Assembly: GCA_933228675.1 (NCBI GenBank)
Contig: OW121740.1
Location: 157,312,191-157,376,190 of the forward strand
Origin: Stomorhina lunata
Lineage: Eukaryota; Arthropoda; Insecta; Diptera; Rhiniidae
DNA length: 64,000 bases
Reading direction: 5' to 3'
Below the pieces are notes generated by a model. That model made no database searches and was not told the origin of the DNA. It saw only the letters and a list, made by a program, of their open reading frames with translations. A program made the position numbers and the translations under genes. Of this stretch, positions 23,976-34,209 are shown in pieces (the first letter of the stretch is position 1; each line of letters opens with the position of its first letter).

Positions 23976-26221
23976 TATGTCAAAATTTAGTTGCTTCACC
24001 AGGCGCCCAGAATTGTAGAAAAGCTAGCAAGTAATTTTTGAAAAATCTTCTATAGACTATTTTGGGGCGCAAAATTATATTTGACTCAGCCTGTTAATAT
24101 AAATGGTTACAGGGTAATTCAAATACTTTTCACAGCCTTAAGGTATGTGATGGTTTTCTTTAACATTTTTAAATAAAAACATTTCAACGGATTACCATGA
24201 GTTTTGTTGTGTTAAGTACGAAATTTATTTAATTTATTCATAAATAATTTTTTTAGCAACAAATATATTTTGCTGTATATTTAAGGCATTTATATGGAAA
24301 TAAAAACTCTTGCATCGTTGTCTTCTTTAGCCGGTGTCTTGTCCTTTTAGCTAGCAGACCACACGTTTACATTTTTTTTTTGCATCCGCTTGTGACAATA
24401 AATTATAGCAGTTGTGCTGTTAAGAGCTGGTAAATGTTTTACATCCTTAGCACAGACATCCTGCAAAGAAAAAACATACATAATAATTTTTAATTCGCAT
24501 AAGTAAAATAAGCTCTCGTATGCAGATAAATAAGGGTCAGGGATAGTACTTATAAATATTAAAGAGCTATTTTTTAAGTCAATTTAGATTTAATATTTGG
24601 GTTTTTTAAAACTTTTTATTAAACAAATTTTTAACTACTTTCTATTTTTATCTATTTTAATATTTAATGCCTTCTAAGAATTCTAATTATAATACCATTA
24701 TTTTTGTTTTCTCCCTATTTCATTTCAGATATCATCACCGTATCACAAATGTAGAAGAACAAAATATCTCAACTATATAAGGACTTTAATATTTATACGT
24801 ACTTCATATTAAACGATACGATTTATACCAAAAATAAAGTTAAACTATAAATAGTTAAAAAAGCATAGAGAATATTTAATTCAAATATTAGTAAAATATT
24901 TAAAATAAAATACCAAAAATGAAACTCAGCGAACACATTTCATTTCATACATAAATGCATAATAAATAGAAACTATCATGGAAATATCTAGAAAACGAAC
25001 TATCGCCACTACGACAAGAAATCAAAGGACTACTACAGTAGGTATTATATGAAAAAACAGTGATAGCAACTAGAGATTTTCATTTTAAAGGAATTAGGAC
25101 ATTGCATTATTTGTGTTCTTTAAACATTCGATTACATAGACAATTATTTTAGCCTGATCTATTGACAGCAATTACTCGGTTAACTACTTATCAACAACAA
25201 ATAGTTTTAAAAGCTATGAGTTGTTCAGAAAACATTATGTACCAGAACCTTTTACCATCTGCTAGTTATAGCACGATTTTACAATTTTTACAAAATTATT
25301 CAGGTGATTTTTGACCTCTATATTTAAGTAAAGTTTTACCATGAAAAAACTTGATATATGATCGAAAGAAATAATAACCCAAAGGCGCCAGATCTAGAGA
25401 TAATGATAGGAGTGGCAGTGTATCAAACTTTAAAAGCTTTTAAAGTGTAACCAAACTTGTATTAAGTCATTTGGTGCAACACAAAATCTTTTATATTAAT
25501 TAATTCTGGGTTTTTCATTCGAAATGTATCATTAAGTTTGTTCAGCTACTGGCAGTAAGCTTCCAAATTAATTGTTTCTTTAAAATTCCATCCTTTTTAT
25601 ATGGATATTGGCTTTCGATACTTTTCATTTTATGATCTCTTGCTTTTGACATTGTTAAATATTTACAACCTATTTTGCGATCTTAGATTGATCAAACATC
25701 GCTTCAAAAACCAATCCGTTATATCAAATTTTAAGAAGCGAATCGCAGAAGTTATCGCGACGACTTTATATGAAAAACTTATATAAAAAGCTTTTTCTAT
25801 GCTCTCTTACAACCCGTTTCTCAAAACTAGATAGATCCACTTCGAAAATAGATCAATTATTTTAAGTTTAAGAAGAGCGGAAATTACAGCGAAGAAACAA
25901 ATTTATCTTTGTGAGAATTCCTCGTTCTTGGATTAATCACTTAGAAAAATTGATCCATTATATGAAGTTTTAGAAACGAATTAAAGAAGTTATCGTGACT
26001 ACACAAATGTCTCTTTATGGAAACATGGAAAGCTTATTTAAAGCTTCATTCTATGCTCTCTTGTATTGACCATTATTATATAATATACAAGTTAAACTCA
26101 ACAGTAGTTGTCCGAACTCGAAGGACTTCCAAACAAATGGTAGTTATTTTCTAAGTTAAGAAGTGGTTTACTGAATTTTGAGATTTGATGACACACAAAT
26201 AATTTTTTTTTTACCGATTAA
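23976..26221. other. Spacer; decayed 254-bp tandem duplication at 25.7-26.07 kb
   Basis: No gene seen. Segments at 25708-25808 and 25945-26067 are related: ATCCGTTATATCAAATTTTA versus ATCCATTATATGAAGTTTTA, GAAGTTATCG, and TCTATGCTCTCTT at 25796 and 26050. A weaker middle copy lies near 25850. This is an old tandem duplication. A 61-codon open frame at 25601 lies inside it and is probably fortuitous. Confidence 0.5.
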
Positions 26222-26223
26222 TA

Positions 26224-26548
26224 GCCTGTTCCACGATTTCGAATGAAAATCTACACGAAAGAAAGTGAGTAACTCGAATTCGAATTAATTTTGGTTCCAC
26301 TATTTCGAAGCCTTTCGTTCGTTTCTATTCGAAAGCAAAATATCAAGTGATTCATTTTGACATTTGCTTTCGCATTGTTGGAACTTTTTCGAAATAGTGG
26401 AACAGAAAATTGTATGAAAATATTTACGTTTTCTTTCGACTTGTTTTTCGACTTATCTTTCGCATAAAATCAAGTTAGTAAAACGAAAAACAAATTTCTT
26501 TCGTATAGGATAAGAAAGAAAGCATTCTTTCGAAACCGTGGAACAGGC
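26224..26548. mobile_element. MITE with terminal and internal inverted repeats
   Basis: Terminal inverted repeats GCCTGTTCCACGATTTCGAA (left) and TTCGAAACCGTGGAACAGGC (right) differ at one position and are flanked by TA, a Tc1/mariner-like target duplication. Inside, GGTTCCACTATTTCGAA at about 26292 is inverted against TTTCGAAATAGTGGAAC at about 26388, so the same TTCCACNATTTCGAA motif occurs four times in alternating orientation. Length is 325 bp and nothing is encoded. Confidence 0.85.
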
Positions 26549-28216
26549 TATAATATTCGAAAATACTCTTTGGGCTGACCTCATCGATTTCTTAGGCATT
26601 TCATTTGGAAGCTTTATTTCCTCAACAATGAATGTGATAATGTTGCGAATTAAAACCTTTATTTAAAGCAAAAAATTTGCGATTGAACCCAAACAGAAAT
26701 TTTGGTTAAATTCAATTCGAATTGCGAAGAAAGAAAAAAGCTATATACGAGTTAAAGTTCTGACTACATGAAAATCTTCCGGCCATTCGTTAAAAGAATC
26801 AAAGGTAATGGCATACCAGCATTGATCTTGAAGCAGTGCTCTTCAACGTTAGCTCATCCATTTGCTGACCCCTTTAGCGCATTATACTTCTAATCCTACT
26901 TCCTCTTTTCCAAATGACAGCTCTAGTGCATCTCTATAAAATATTGCACTCCATACATATTTCTTCTATAAAAAATGAAACAGGAACAATTAAAAACACA
27001 TAAACAAACAAACAAACATACATTTCATGAACACGTGTGCTTGCCCTGGCTTTCTGTCATTGGAAATTACAATTCGGAATTAGAGTTTAAGTTAAGATAT
27101 ACTCTCTTTTTTATGGGACTTTTCAAATGAACCATACACAAAATCAATGTATAGAAGTTCAACATCTTGATATTATAGAGTCTTTGCTTTCACTCTTTTA
27201 TCGACATTAAAATGGTATGTGATTTAATGATATCCGGAACATTGTTCCCGAAACCAGTACTAGTATGTCAAGTAGTCTCAAGTAAACTTCCGTTTGTTGT
27301 CAAATAGACAGTCTACATCAAATGGACACACTACAGAGAAAACTTGTTCGTTAGCACAATGTATATATGTGAAATTAACTACCCTCGGTATCTTTCTAAA
27401 TCGAAGGTCCACAAACACTACTCCTTTTTCCTCCTTCCCACAACCTCTTTGCAAAGTTCCATCACAATGCACTGTATAGTTGGATGCGAGCTTTTACACA
27501 TCGGCACAGATACCGACTTTAAAAGCATTCAAAACGTCGAGTTAATAAAATAATTCCTGGGGGATTTCTCCGTATCTCGATAAAAAATAGAATGATTCCA
27601 ATTTGTATACTTAACCCCTTAAAGGACATAACGATCGGAATAGGATAAATAAAATCTGGTTTTCATTTGGGGTTACTATTGATTTTTATTGGTGGTAAGG
27701 AATATTCTTTCCACCAAAAAAATCGTTGAATGAAAGACAATGTTCAAGATAAGTTAAAAACTTGCTTCATTTCTAAGATATTAAATATATTTCTATAAAA
27801 CGTAAAATAACGTACCATATATCACCACTATAATTCAAAGATATATACCGTTTTCGTTCGTAGTTGTAAAAACGGCTGTTTTCAATTTCGAAAAAAAATC
27901 ATTTATAATCTGTCAGTACAATAAAAAGCAAAGATGACTTATTCTCATTACTATTGCTTCTAAATCGAAAAATTAATTGCGATTGATAAGTTATATTACC
28001 AATGAAAAAAAAAACTTGGTAGGAAAATTATTCCCTCTAACATTAAAAATATTTTCTTTCGAATCGATATACGTAGTACCCCCAGATTTGGTAACTAATA
28101 TCTTTTGTTTAATCTCCAAAAAACGAAAAATAAGGGCGAGGTTTTTGAACACCTAATGGTGTGAACGTTAATAAGTTCAAAATTTCTGTTTTAGAGGTAT
28201 CCCAATTAGAATAAAA
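26549..28216. other. Spacer, no gene seen
   Basis: Unique sequence, slightly less AT-rich than its surroundings at 27250-27560. Overlapping 60-70-codon open frames occur there on both strands without domain features or splice context. No gene called. Confidence 0.5.
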
Positions 28217-28999
28217 ACAAGTAAGAAAGTGCTATAGTCGGTCAAGACCGATCATACGATAGATATCCTTCACCACTAAGGTTTTTCCTGTATAAAGATA
28301 CATTTTTGCAAAATTTTGCCATAACGCAAATATTTTCTCAAAACTTATATATTTAAGCTGTTTCCGTCATTTGGACTTATATGAGAGCTAGGGTCAAATG
28401 TGGATCGATTATCTCGAAATTTGGCAAATTGATTGCAGTTGTTACAAAAATTACGTTTGCAAAAACTAAACTTAAATTTCGCATTATCTTCAGATTTACG
28501 AGAGTTTTAGTGATTTTTGACTCATTTAGTGCGTTTTGACAGAAGAGTTTGTATGGGAGCTATGGTCAAATGTGGACCGATTTCAACAAAATTTGGTACA
28601 GTGATTTTGGTTTACATAAGCAGTATTTGTTTTAAATTTCATTAAAAAATACTGATATTTATGGCCAATATATCAATTCCGGGAAGTGGGACCTATGGGA
28701 GGTACCATAAATAATGCACCGATTTTGACCAGTTTCAATAGCCATGGTCCCAAACATCATCAAATTATCTTTAGAACTGCGACCTGTACTTTGATTACAT
28801 GGTTTACATGGGGGTCTAGCCAGCCAGCAGTCCAGACGGACGGACGGACGGACTGACATCGCTAAATCGACTCAGAAAGTGATTCTAAGCCTACTGGTAT
28901 ACAAAAAGGTGGGTCTTAGACAAATATTTCTGTGCGTTACATACATCAGCACAAACTTATAATACCCTTTCCCCCTATGGTGGTGAAGGGTATAAAAAG
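28217..28999 (+). mobile_element. mini-me/DINE-1-like element, copy 2 (most complete)
   Basis: Begins ACAAGTAAGAAAGTGCTATA, followed by a hairpin CGGTCAAGACCG at about 28239 and CCTTCACCACTAAGG. It holds two modules of the type GAGCTATGGTCAAATGTGGA (28383 and 28556), then CAATTCCGGGAAGTGGGACC. A GTCY/GACGGACGGACGGACTGAC core lies at 28837-28857, and the end reads GGTGAAGGGTATAAAAAG. The (GTCY)n core and lack of coding capacity fit mini-me/DINE-1, non-autonomous Helentron-type elements in flies; the family assignment is inferred. Similar sequence is at 15278 (inverted), 32701 and 63020. Confidence 0.7.
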
Positions 29000-29133
29000 T
29001 ACTAAAATATATTGATTATCATTAAGAATATTATTAAAAACAAAAGAGCTATTTGCGATGTGTTTGCTTCCTCTAATCTTAAAGTATAAAAGGCTATCCT
29101 GAAAATCAAGCATTGAAAAATTCATGGTTTAAT
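29000..29133. other. Short AT-rich spacer
   Basis: Nothing recognisable between the mini-me-like element and the MITE. Confidence 0.4.
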
Positions 29134-29247
29134 CCCCTAAATCATAAACGAATTATAAAATTATCGAAGTCTTAAAGAAGGAATTTCGTATGAAAATTTT
29201 GAATTATAAGCTTGTCATAGCTATATTTTTCGTTTGTGAATTAGGGG
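29134..29247. mobile_element. 114-bp MITE Y, copy 1
   Basis: Ends CCCCTAAATCATAAACGAA and TTCGTTTGTGAATTAGGGG form an imperfect terminal inverted repeat. The interior (TTGAATTATAAGCTTGTCAT) matches the copy at 38419-38534 along its whole length, so this is a dispersed family. TA follows the right end. Confidence 0.8.
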
Positions 29248-30105
29248 TACGATTTTACAATATTATTTCTTTTGAACATCCCTAAAGTATACTCCATGAA
29301 ATTCATTATTATTCACATTTTCAATTCAATATTGATCGGTACTATTTTCTCAATTTATTTGCACAACTGTTTTGAAAAAGTATTTAATGCTGAACTTATA
29401 CTTTTAATTTATGATAAAATATATCGAAAATAAAGGAATTTTAATATACTTATAGTTTTCAAAATATTCCATAATTTAGTTGCTATCACTGTTGAAATAT
29501 GTAATTAACTCTTTCACTTCAATATTTACACTTTTTGTTTTTTTTTTTTGGAAAAATGAACATATTTTAAGTTATTTATTCATTTTATATTTTATCTCTT
29601 GTACATTTATTTACTCTGTAAATATGTATTTACTATTGTTTAGATTTAAATAATAAAATATTTACAAAATCCGAAAAAAAATATAAACAACTAATTTTAA
29701 TTTAGGTAAAAATAAAACCAAAAAACAAAAGAGAAAATTAAACAAAATAGTATATAAATAATAATAATATAAAAAGAAAATTACAAAACTAAATAAAATT
29801 CTAAAAGATTTATTCTAAATAAAATAAAAATTTATTATTTATTAAATGCATAAAATACATATACATAGAAACAAATAACAAATAAACAAACAAACAAATG
29901 AAAAACATATAGAATCTGGTATAAATACACCCAAAACATTGATTCACAAAACATTTTCACAATTTTAAATCTGTACAAAATGATTTTAGAGAACAGAGCT
30001 TCGAATGGAACTATTCAGTTTTGTCAAATTTTGATTGGCCAGTTGAAATCTCTACTTCCGAGACAATTGAAAAATTCAAGATATAGTTATAGACAAGAGT
30101 AGGAA
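29248..30105. other. AT-rich spacer
   Basis: Very A-rich sequence at 29650-29900 with scattered AAATAA runs. No gene or RNA seen. Confidence 0.5.
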
Positions 30106-30450
30106 GCCCATACCACCAGTAGCCGATGAATTTTTTAACTTTCGTAATTACCACGATCATTAATAAAACTCAAGCAAATGAGTATTAAAATCATGCAGTT
30201 GGAATTTGGATATTAACGGAATTGGCTGGTGCCACTTTGTTAAAGAAAAGACAAAAACAAAATAGGCAAGAAACAAATCAAAATCCAATTTATAGCAACA
30301 AAATAAAAGGTTCGAGAGAACAAAGAAATTTAATCTCGAACATTGTTGTCGCGACACTATTATTTTTGCAAACATTGGGAATACTTTTGTAAATAAAGGG
30401 AATATTTTTCAAAACAGAAATAAATTCTAATATTAAACAATTGAAAATAA
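30106..30450 (+). repeat. Dispersed repeat X, copy 2, adjoining array H
   Basis: Second copy of the 10587-10890 sequence, longer by a TTGGCTGGTGCCACTTTGTT insert region (30220-30245). It has the same order of shared words and the same junction with a 30-bp array. Short open frames on the - strand here are not conserved between the two copies. Confidence 0.8.
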
Positions 30451-30459
30451 TCCAAAAAT

Positions 30460-32600
30460 TATTTTATAGAAAAATTTTTAATAAAAATATATTTTACAGA
30501 AAATTTGCGATAAAAATATTTTTATATCAAATCTTCTATAGAAAAATTTTTGATAAAAAATTTTCTATAGAAAAATTTTGATGAAAAATTTTCTATAGAA
30601 AAATGTTTGATATAAACTTTTTGATAAAAAAATTTTCTATAAAAAAATTTCTTAAAATAATTTTTGAAAAAAAATTTTCTAGAAAAATTTTTAATAAAAA
30701 AATTTTCTATAGAAAAATTTTTTGATCAAAATAAATTTTCTATAGACAAATTTTAGATAGAAAAAATTTCTATAGAAAAATTTTTGATAAAAAAATTTCT
30801 TAGAAAAAGGAAATTTTTTATCCTAAAAAAATTTTTGATAAAAAATTTCCTAAAAAAATTTTCTGTAGAAAAATTTTTGATAAAAAATTTTATATAGAAA
30901 AATTTAAAAAACCAAAATTTCTATAGAAAAAAATTTCTATAGAAAAATTTTTGATAAAAAAATTTTCTACAGAAAAATTTTTGATAAAAAAAAATTTCTA
31001 TAGAAAAATTTTTGATAAAAAAATTTTCTATAGAAAAATTTTTGGTAAAAAAACTTTCTATAGAAAAATTTTGATGAAAAAATTTTCTATAAACAAATTT
31101 TTGATAAAAAATTTTCTATAGAAAAATTTTGATGAAAAATTTTTTATAGAAAAATCTTTATAAAAAAGAATTTCTATAGAAAAATTTTTCATAAAAAAAA
31201 TTTCTATACAAAAATTTTGATAAAAAAATTTTCTATAGAAAAATTTTTGATAAAAAATTTTCTATACACAAAATTAAAAAAAAAACATTCTATTATAGAA
31301 TGTTTTTTTTTTAATTTTGTGTATAGAAAATTTTTTATCAAAAATTTTTCTATAGAAAATATTTTTATTAAGAATTTGTCTACATAAATTTTTTTTTCAA
31401 AAATTTATCTATATAAAATTTTTTAACAAAAATTTTTCTATAGAATTTCTATAGAAAAATTTTTGAGAAAAAATTTTATATAGATAAATTTTTGAAAAAA
31501 AAAAAATTTATGTAGACAAATTCTTAATAAAAATATTTTCTTTAGAAAAATTTTTGATTAAAAAATTTTCATAGAAAAATCTTTGATAAAAAAATTTTCA
31601 AAGAAAAATTTTTGATAAAATAATTTTCTATAGAAAAATTTTTGATAAAAAAGTTTCCTAGAAAAATTCTTGGTAAAAAAATTTTCTATAGAAAAATTTT
31701 TATAAAAAATAATTTCTATAGAAAAATTTTTGATAAAAAAAATTTCCTAGAAAAATTTTGGTAAAAAAAATTTTTCTACAGAAAAATTTTGATAAAAAAA
31801 AATTTTATAGACATATTTTTGATAAAAAAATTTTCTATAGAAGAATTTTTGATAAAAAATTTTCTATACACAAAATTTAAAAAGCAAAAAATTCTATACA
31901 AAAATTTTAGATAAAATTTTAGATAAAAAAATTTTTATAGAAAATTTTTGATAAAAAATTTTCTATAGAAAAATTTTTGAAAAAAAATTTTCTATAGAAA
32001 AATTTTTGATAAAGAAATTTTCTATAGAAAAAATTTTGATAAAGAAATTTTCTATAGAAAAATTTTTGATAAAGAAATTTTCTATAGAAAAAAAGTTGAT
32101 AAAAAAATTTTCTATAGAAAAATTTTGATAAACAAATTTCTATAGAAAAATTTTGATACACAAATTTTCTATAGAAAAATTTTGATGAAAAAATTTTCTA
32201 TAGAAAAATTTTGATGAAAAAATTTTCTATAGAAAAATTTTGATGAAAAAATTTTCTATAGAAAAATTTTTGATATAAAAATTTTCTATAGAAAAATTTT
32301 TGATAAAAACTTTTTCTATAGAAAAATTTTAAAAATTTTCTGTAGAAAAATTTTTGATAAAAAAAAAATTTTCTATAGAAAAATTTTTTATTAAAATAAA
32401 TTTTTTATAACAAATTGTTGATAAAAAATTTTCTATAGAAAAATTTTTGATAAAAAATTGTCTATAGAAAAATTTTTGATAAAAAATTTTCTATAGAAAA
32501 ATTTTGATAAAAAATTGTCTATAGAAAAATTTTTGATAAAAAAATTTTTTATAGAAAAATTTTTGATAAAAAAATTTTTGATAAAAAAAATTTTCTATAG
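30460..32600. repeat. 30-bp minisatellite array H, with an internal inversion
   Basis: Same family as array E (GATAAAAAAATTTTCTATAG plus AAAAATTTTT). Orientation is + up to 31294. An exact 133-bp palindrome (31228-31360) flips the monomers for about 100-150 bp, after which they return to + orientation by about 31460. Near-identical copies lie at 31960-32300. Open frames on the - strand are repeat translations. Confidence 0.93.
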
Positions 32601-32700
32601 TGCGAAAACTGTGATTTTTAACAAAACCGAATAAACCGTTTTAAAGATATGATAAAATTAATGGATCAGGCTTCTGAAAAATGTCATATTTAAAAAAAAA
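32601..32700. other. Short spacer
   Basis: Nothing recognisable; it separates array H from the mini-me-like copy 3. Confidence 0.4.
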
Positions 32701-33225
32701 CAAGTATGAAAGTGCTATAGTCGGTCAAGCCCGACCAAACGATACCCTTCACCACTAAGGTTAAAGGTTTTCTTTTTCCTGTATAAAGAAAAATATTTGC
32801 TAAATTTTGCCATGTATGGAAGCTATGGTATGTGGACCGATTTCAACGAAGTTTCGTACAGTGATTTAAGTTTACATAAGCAGTATCTATTTTAAATTTC
32901 ATGGAAAATCATTGATATTTGTGGCCAATATATCAATTCCGGGAAGTCGGACCTATGGGAGGTACCATAAATAACTTACCGATTTTGACGAATTTTAATA
33001 GCCATGGTCCTACTATCAAAAAAATTATTTGTGCTAAATTTCATTAAATTATCTTTAGAATTGCGACCTGTACTTTGATTACAAGGTTTACATGGGGGTC
33101 CAGCCAGCCAGACGGACGGCTAAATCGACTTCTAAGCCTATTGGTATTCTAAGAATATTAGTATACTAAAAGGGCCTAGACAAATATTTCTATGCATATT
33201 ATTTCCACCTACGATGGTGAATGTT
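32701..33225 (+). mobile_element. mini-me/DINE-1-like element, copy 3 (internally deleted)
   Basis: Starts CAAGTATGAAAGTGCTATAG with the hairpin CGGTCAAGCCCGACC. It keeps one GTGGACCGATTTCAACGAA module, CAATTCCGGGAAGTCGGACC and CATGGGGGTCCAGCCAGCCA, and ends at a degraded GATGGTGAATG. It is about 260 bp shorter than copy 2, with losses in the first module and around the GTCY core. Confidence 0.68.
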
Positions 33226-34209
33226 CATCGACCGTTTTTATAATTAGAAGACCACGACAAATAAAAAAAAAAATAGTGCTGGCCAATTGTAAAGCAAAAA
33301 GTTTCATTTTGTGGAGTAGTGTAATTCACAAATCCCTTCAAAAATGAAATCATTCCTTAACAGCTCTGTTAAAGATCATATAAAACACAAAATTTTCATC
33401 ACATTTCATTTTTTTAGTAAAACTATGAGAAAACAAATCCTTATAAATTATTTACTAAAATGAAAAAAGAAATTAGATAAATAAAATGAAATAAAAAAAA
33501 AACAGAAAAGAAAATCTAGCACAATTTGCATAGTAAAATATTGGTAAGAGAATATTTATAAACAAATTTAAATTAAATTATTTAGGTATAGACAAAATAA
33601 ATTTAAAAAATAAATAATAAAAAAAGCTTTTTATTATTACCTTTAGGAATAATACAAAAAAACATATTTAAATAAAATAGTTACAAAATAATATTAAATT
33701 AAAAAATTCCTAAAAAAAATCACCGTAACATCAAAAATATGAAAAATTATCTTGATAATAATAAAAAAAATCATAAAGCAATTCCTTTTATTTATAAAAT
33801 TAGTTTTTAAAACAAATTATTAAATTTAATAGACAAATTATAAATAAATAAAATTGAATGCTAATATTTGCTGGCATATATAAAGTCGGTCACTATCGAC
33901 TAGATGATACCTTAGCTATGGAATATTTGGTTCTTATTTAAATAGATTTTTAGGTGGATTTCACAAGCTATTCTTTCACTAAGAAGATATTTAAAAACAT
34001 ATCAAAAATTATGCAAAACATTGAACAAGTTTTAAATTGTCTTTTAAGAAATAAGTCTAGAAAATAATTTCAGATGAGCTCTTTCAAAAATTTTCTAGAC
34101 TTAAATCTAAATAAAAAATATTAATATACATTAGCTGAGCTTTAAAGTATTTTCTTATTATTGACTTCAAGTGGAGCATAGGGCCCAACATCCTTTTATA
34201 TCGGACTCT
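33226..34209. other. AT-rich spacer with a small mini-me-like fragment
   Basis: Mostly A/T runs. At about 33880-33912, AAGTCGGTCACTATCGACTA followed by GATGATACC resembles the hairpin end of the mini-me-like elements and is probably a fragment. No gene seen. Confidence 0.5.

Noticed and set aside
27278..27553. Overlapping 61-69-codon frames on both strands in slightly GC-richer DNA
   Set aside because: Several frames are open at once, none with domain features, which fits chance rather than coding.
28659..28859. 66-codon frame (and its counterpart at 15410-15604) on the - strand
   Set aside because: It lies in the conserved part of the mini-me-like elements, including the GTCY run. The two are similar because the element is repeated, not because a protein is conserved.
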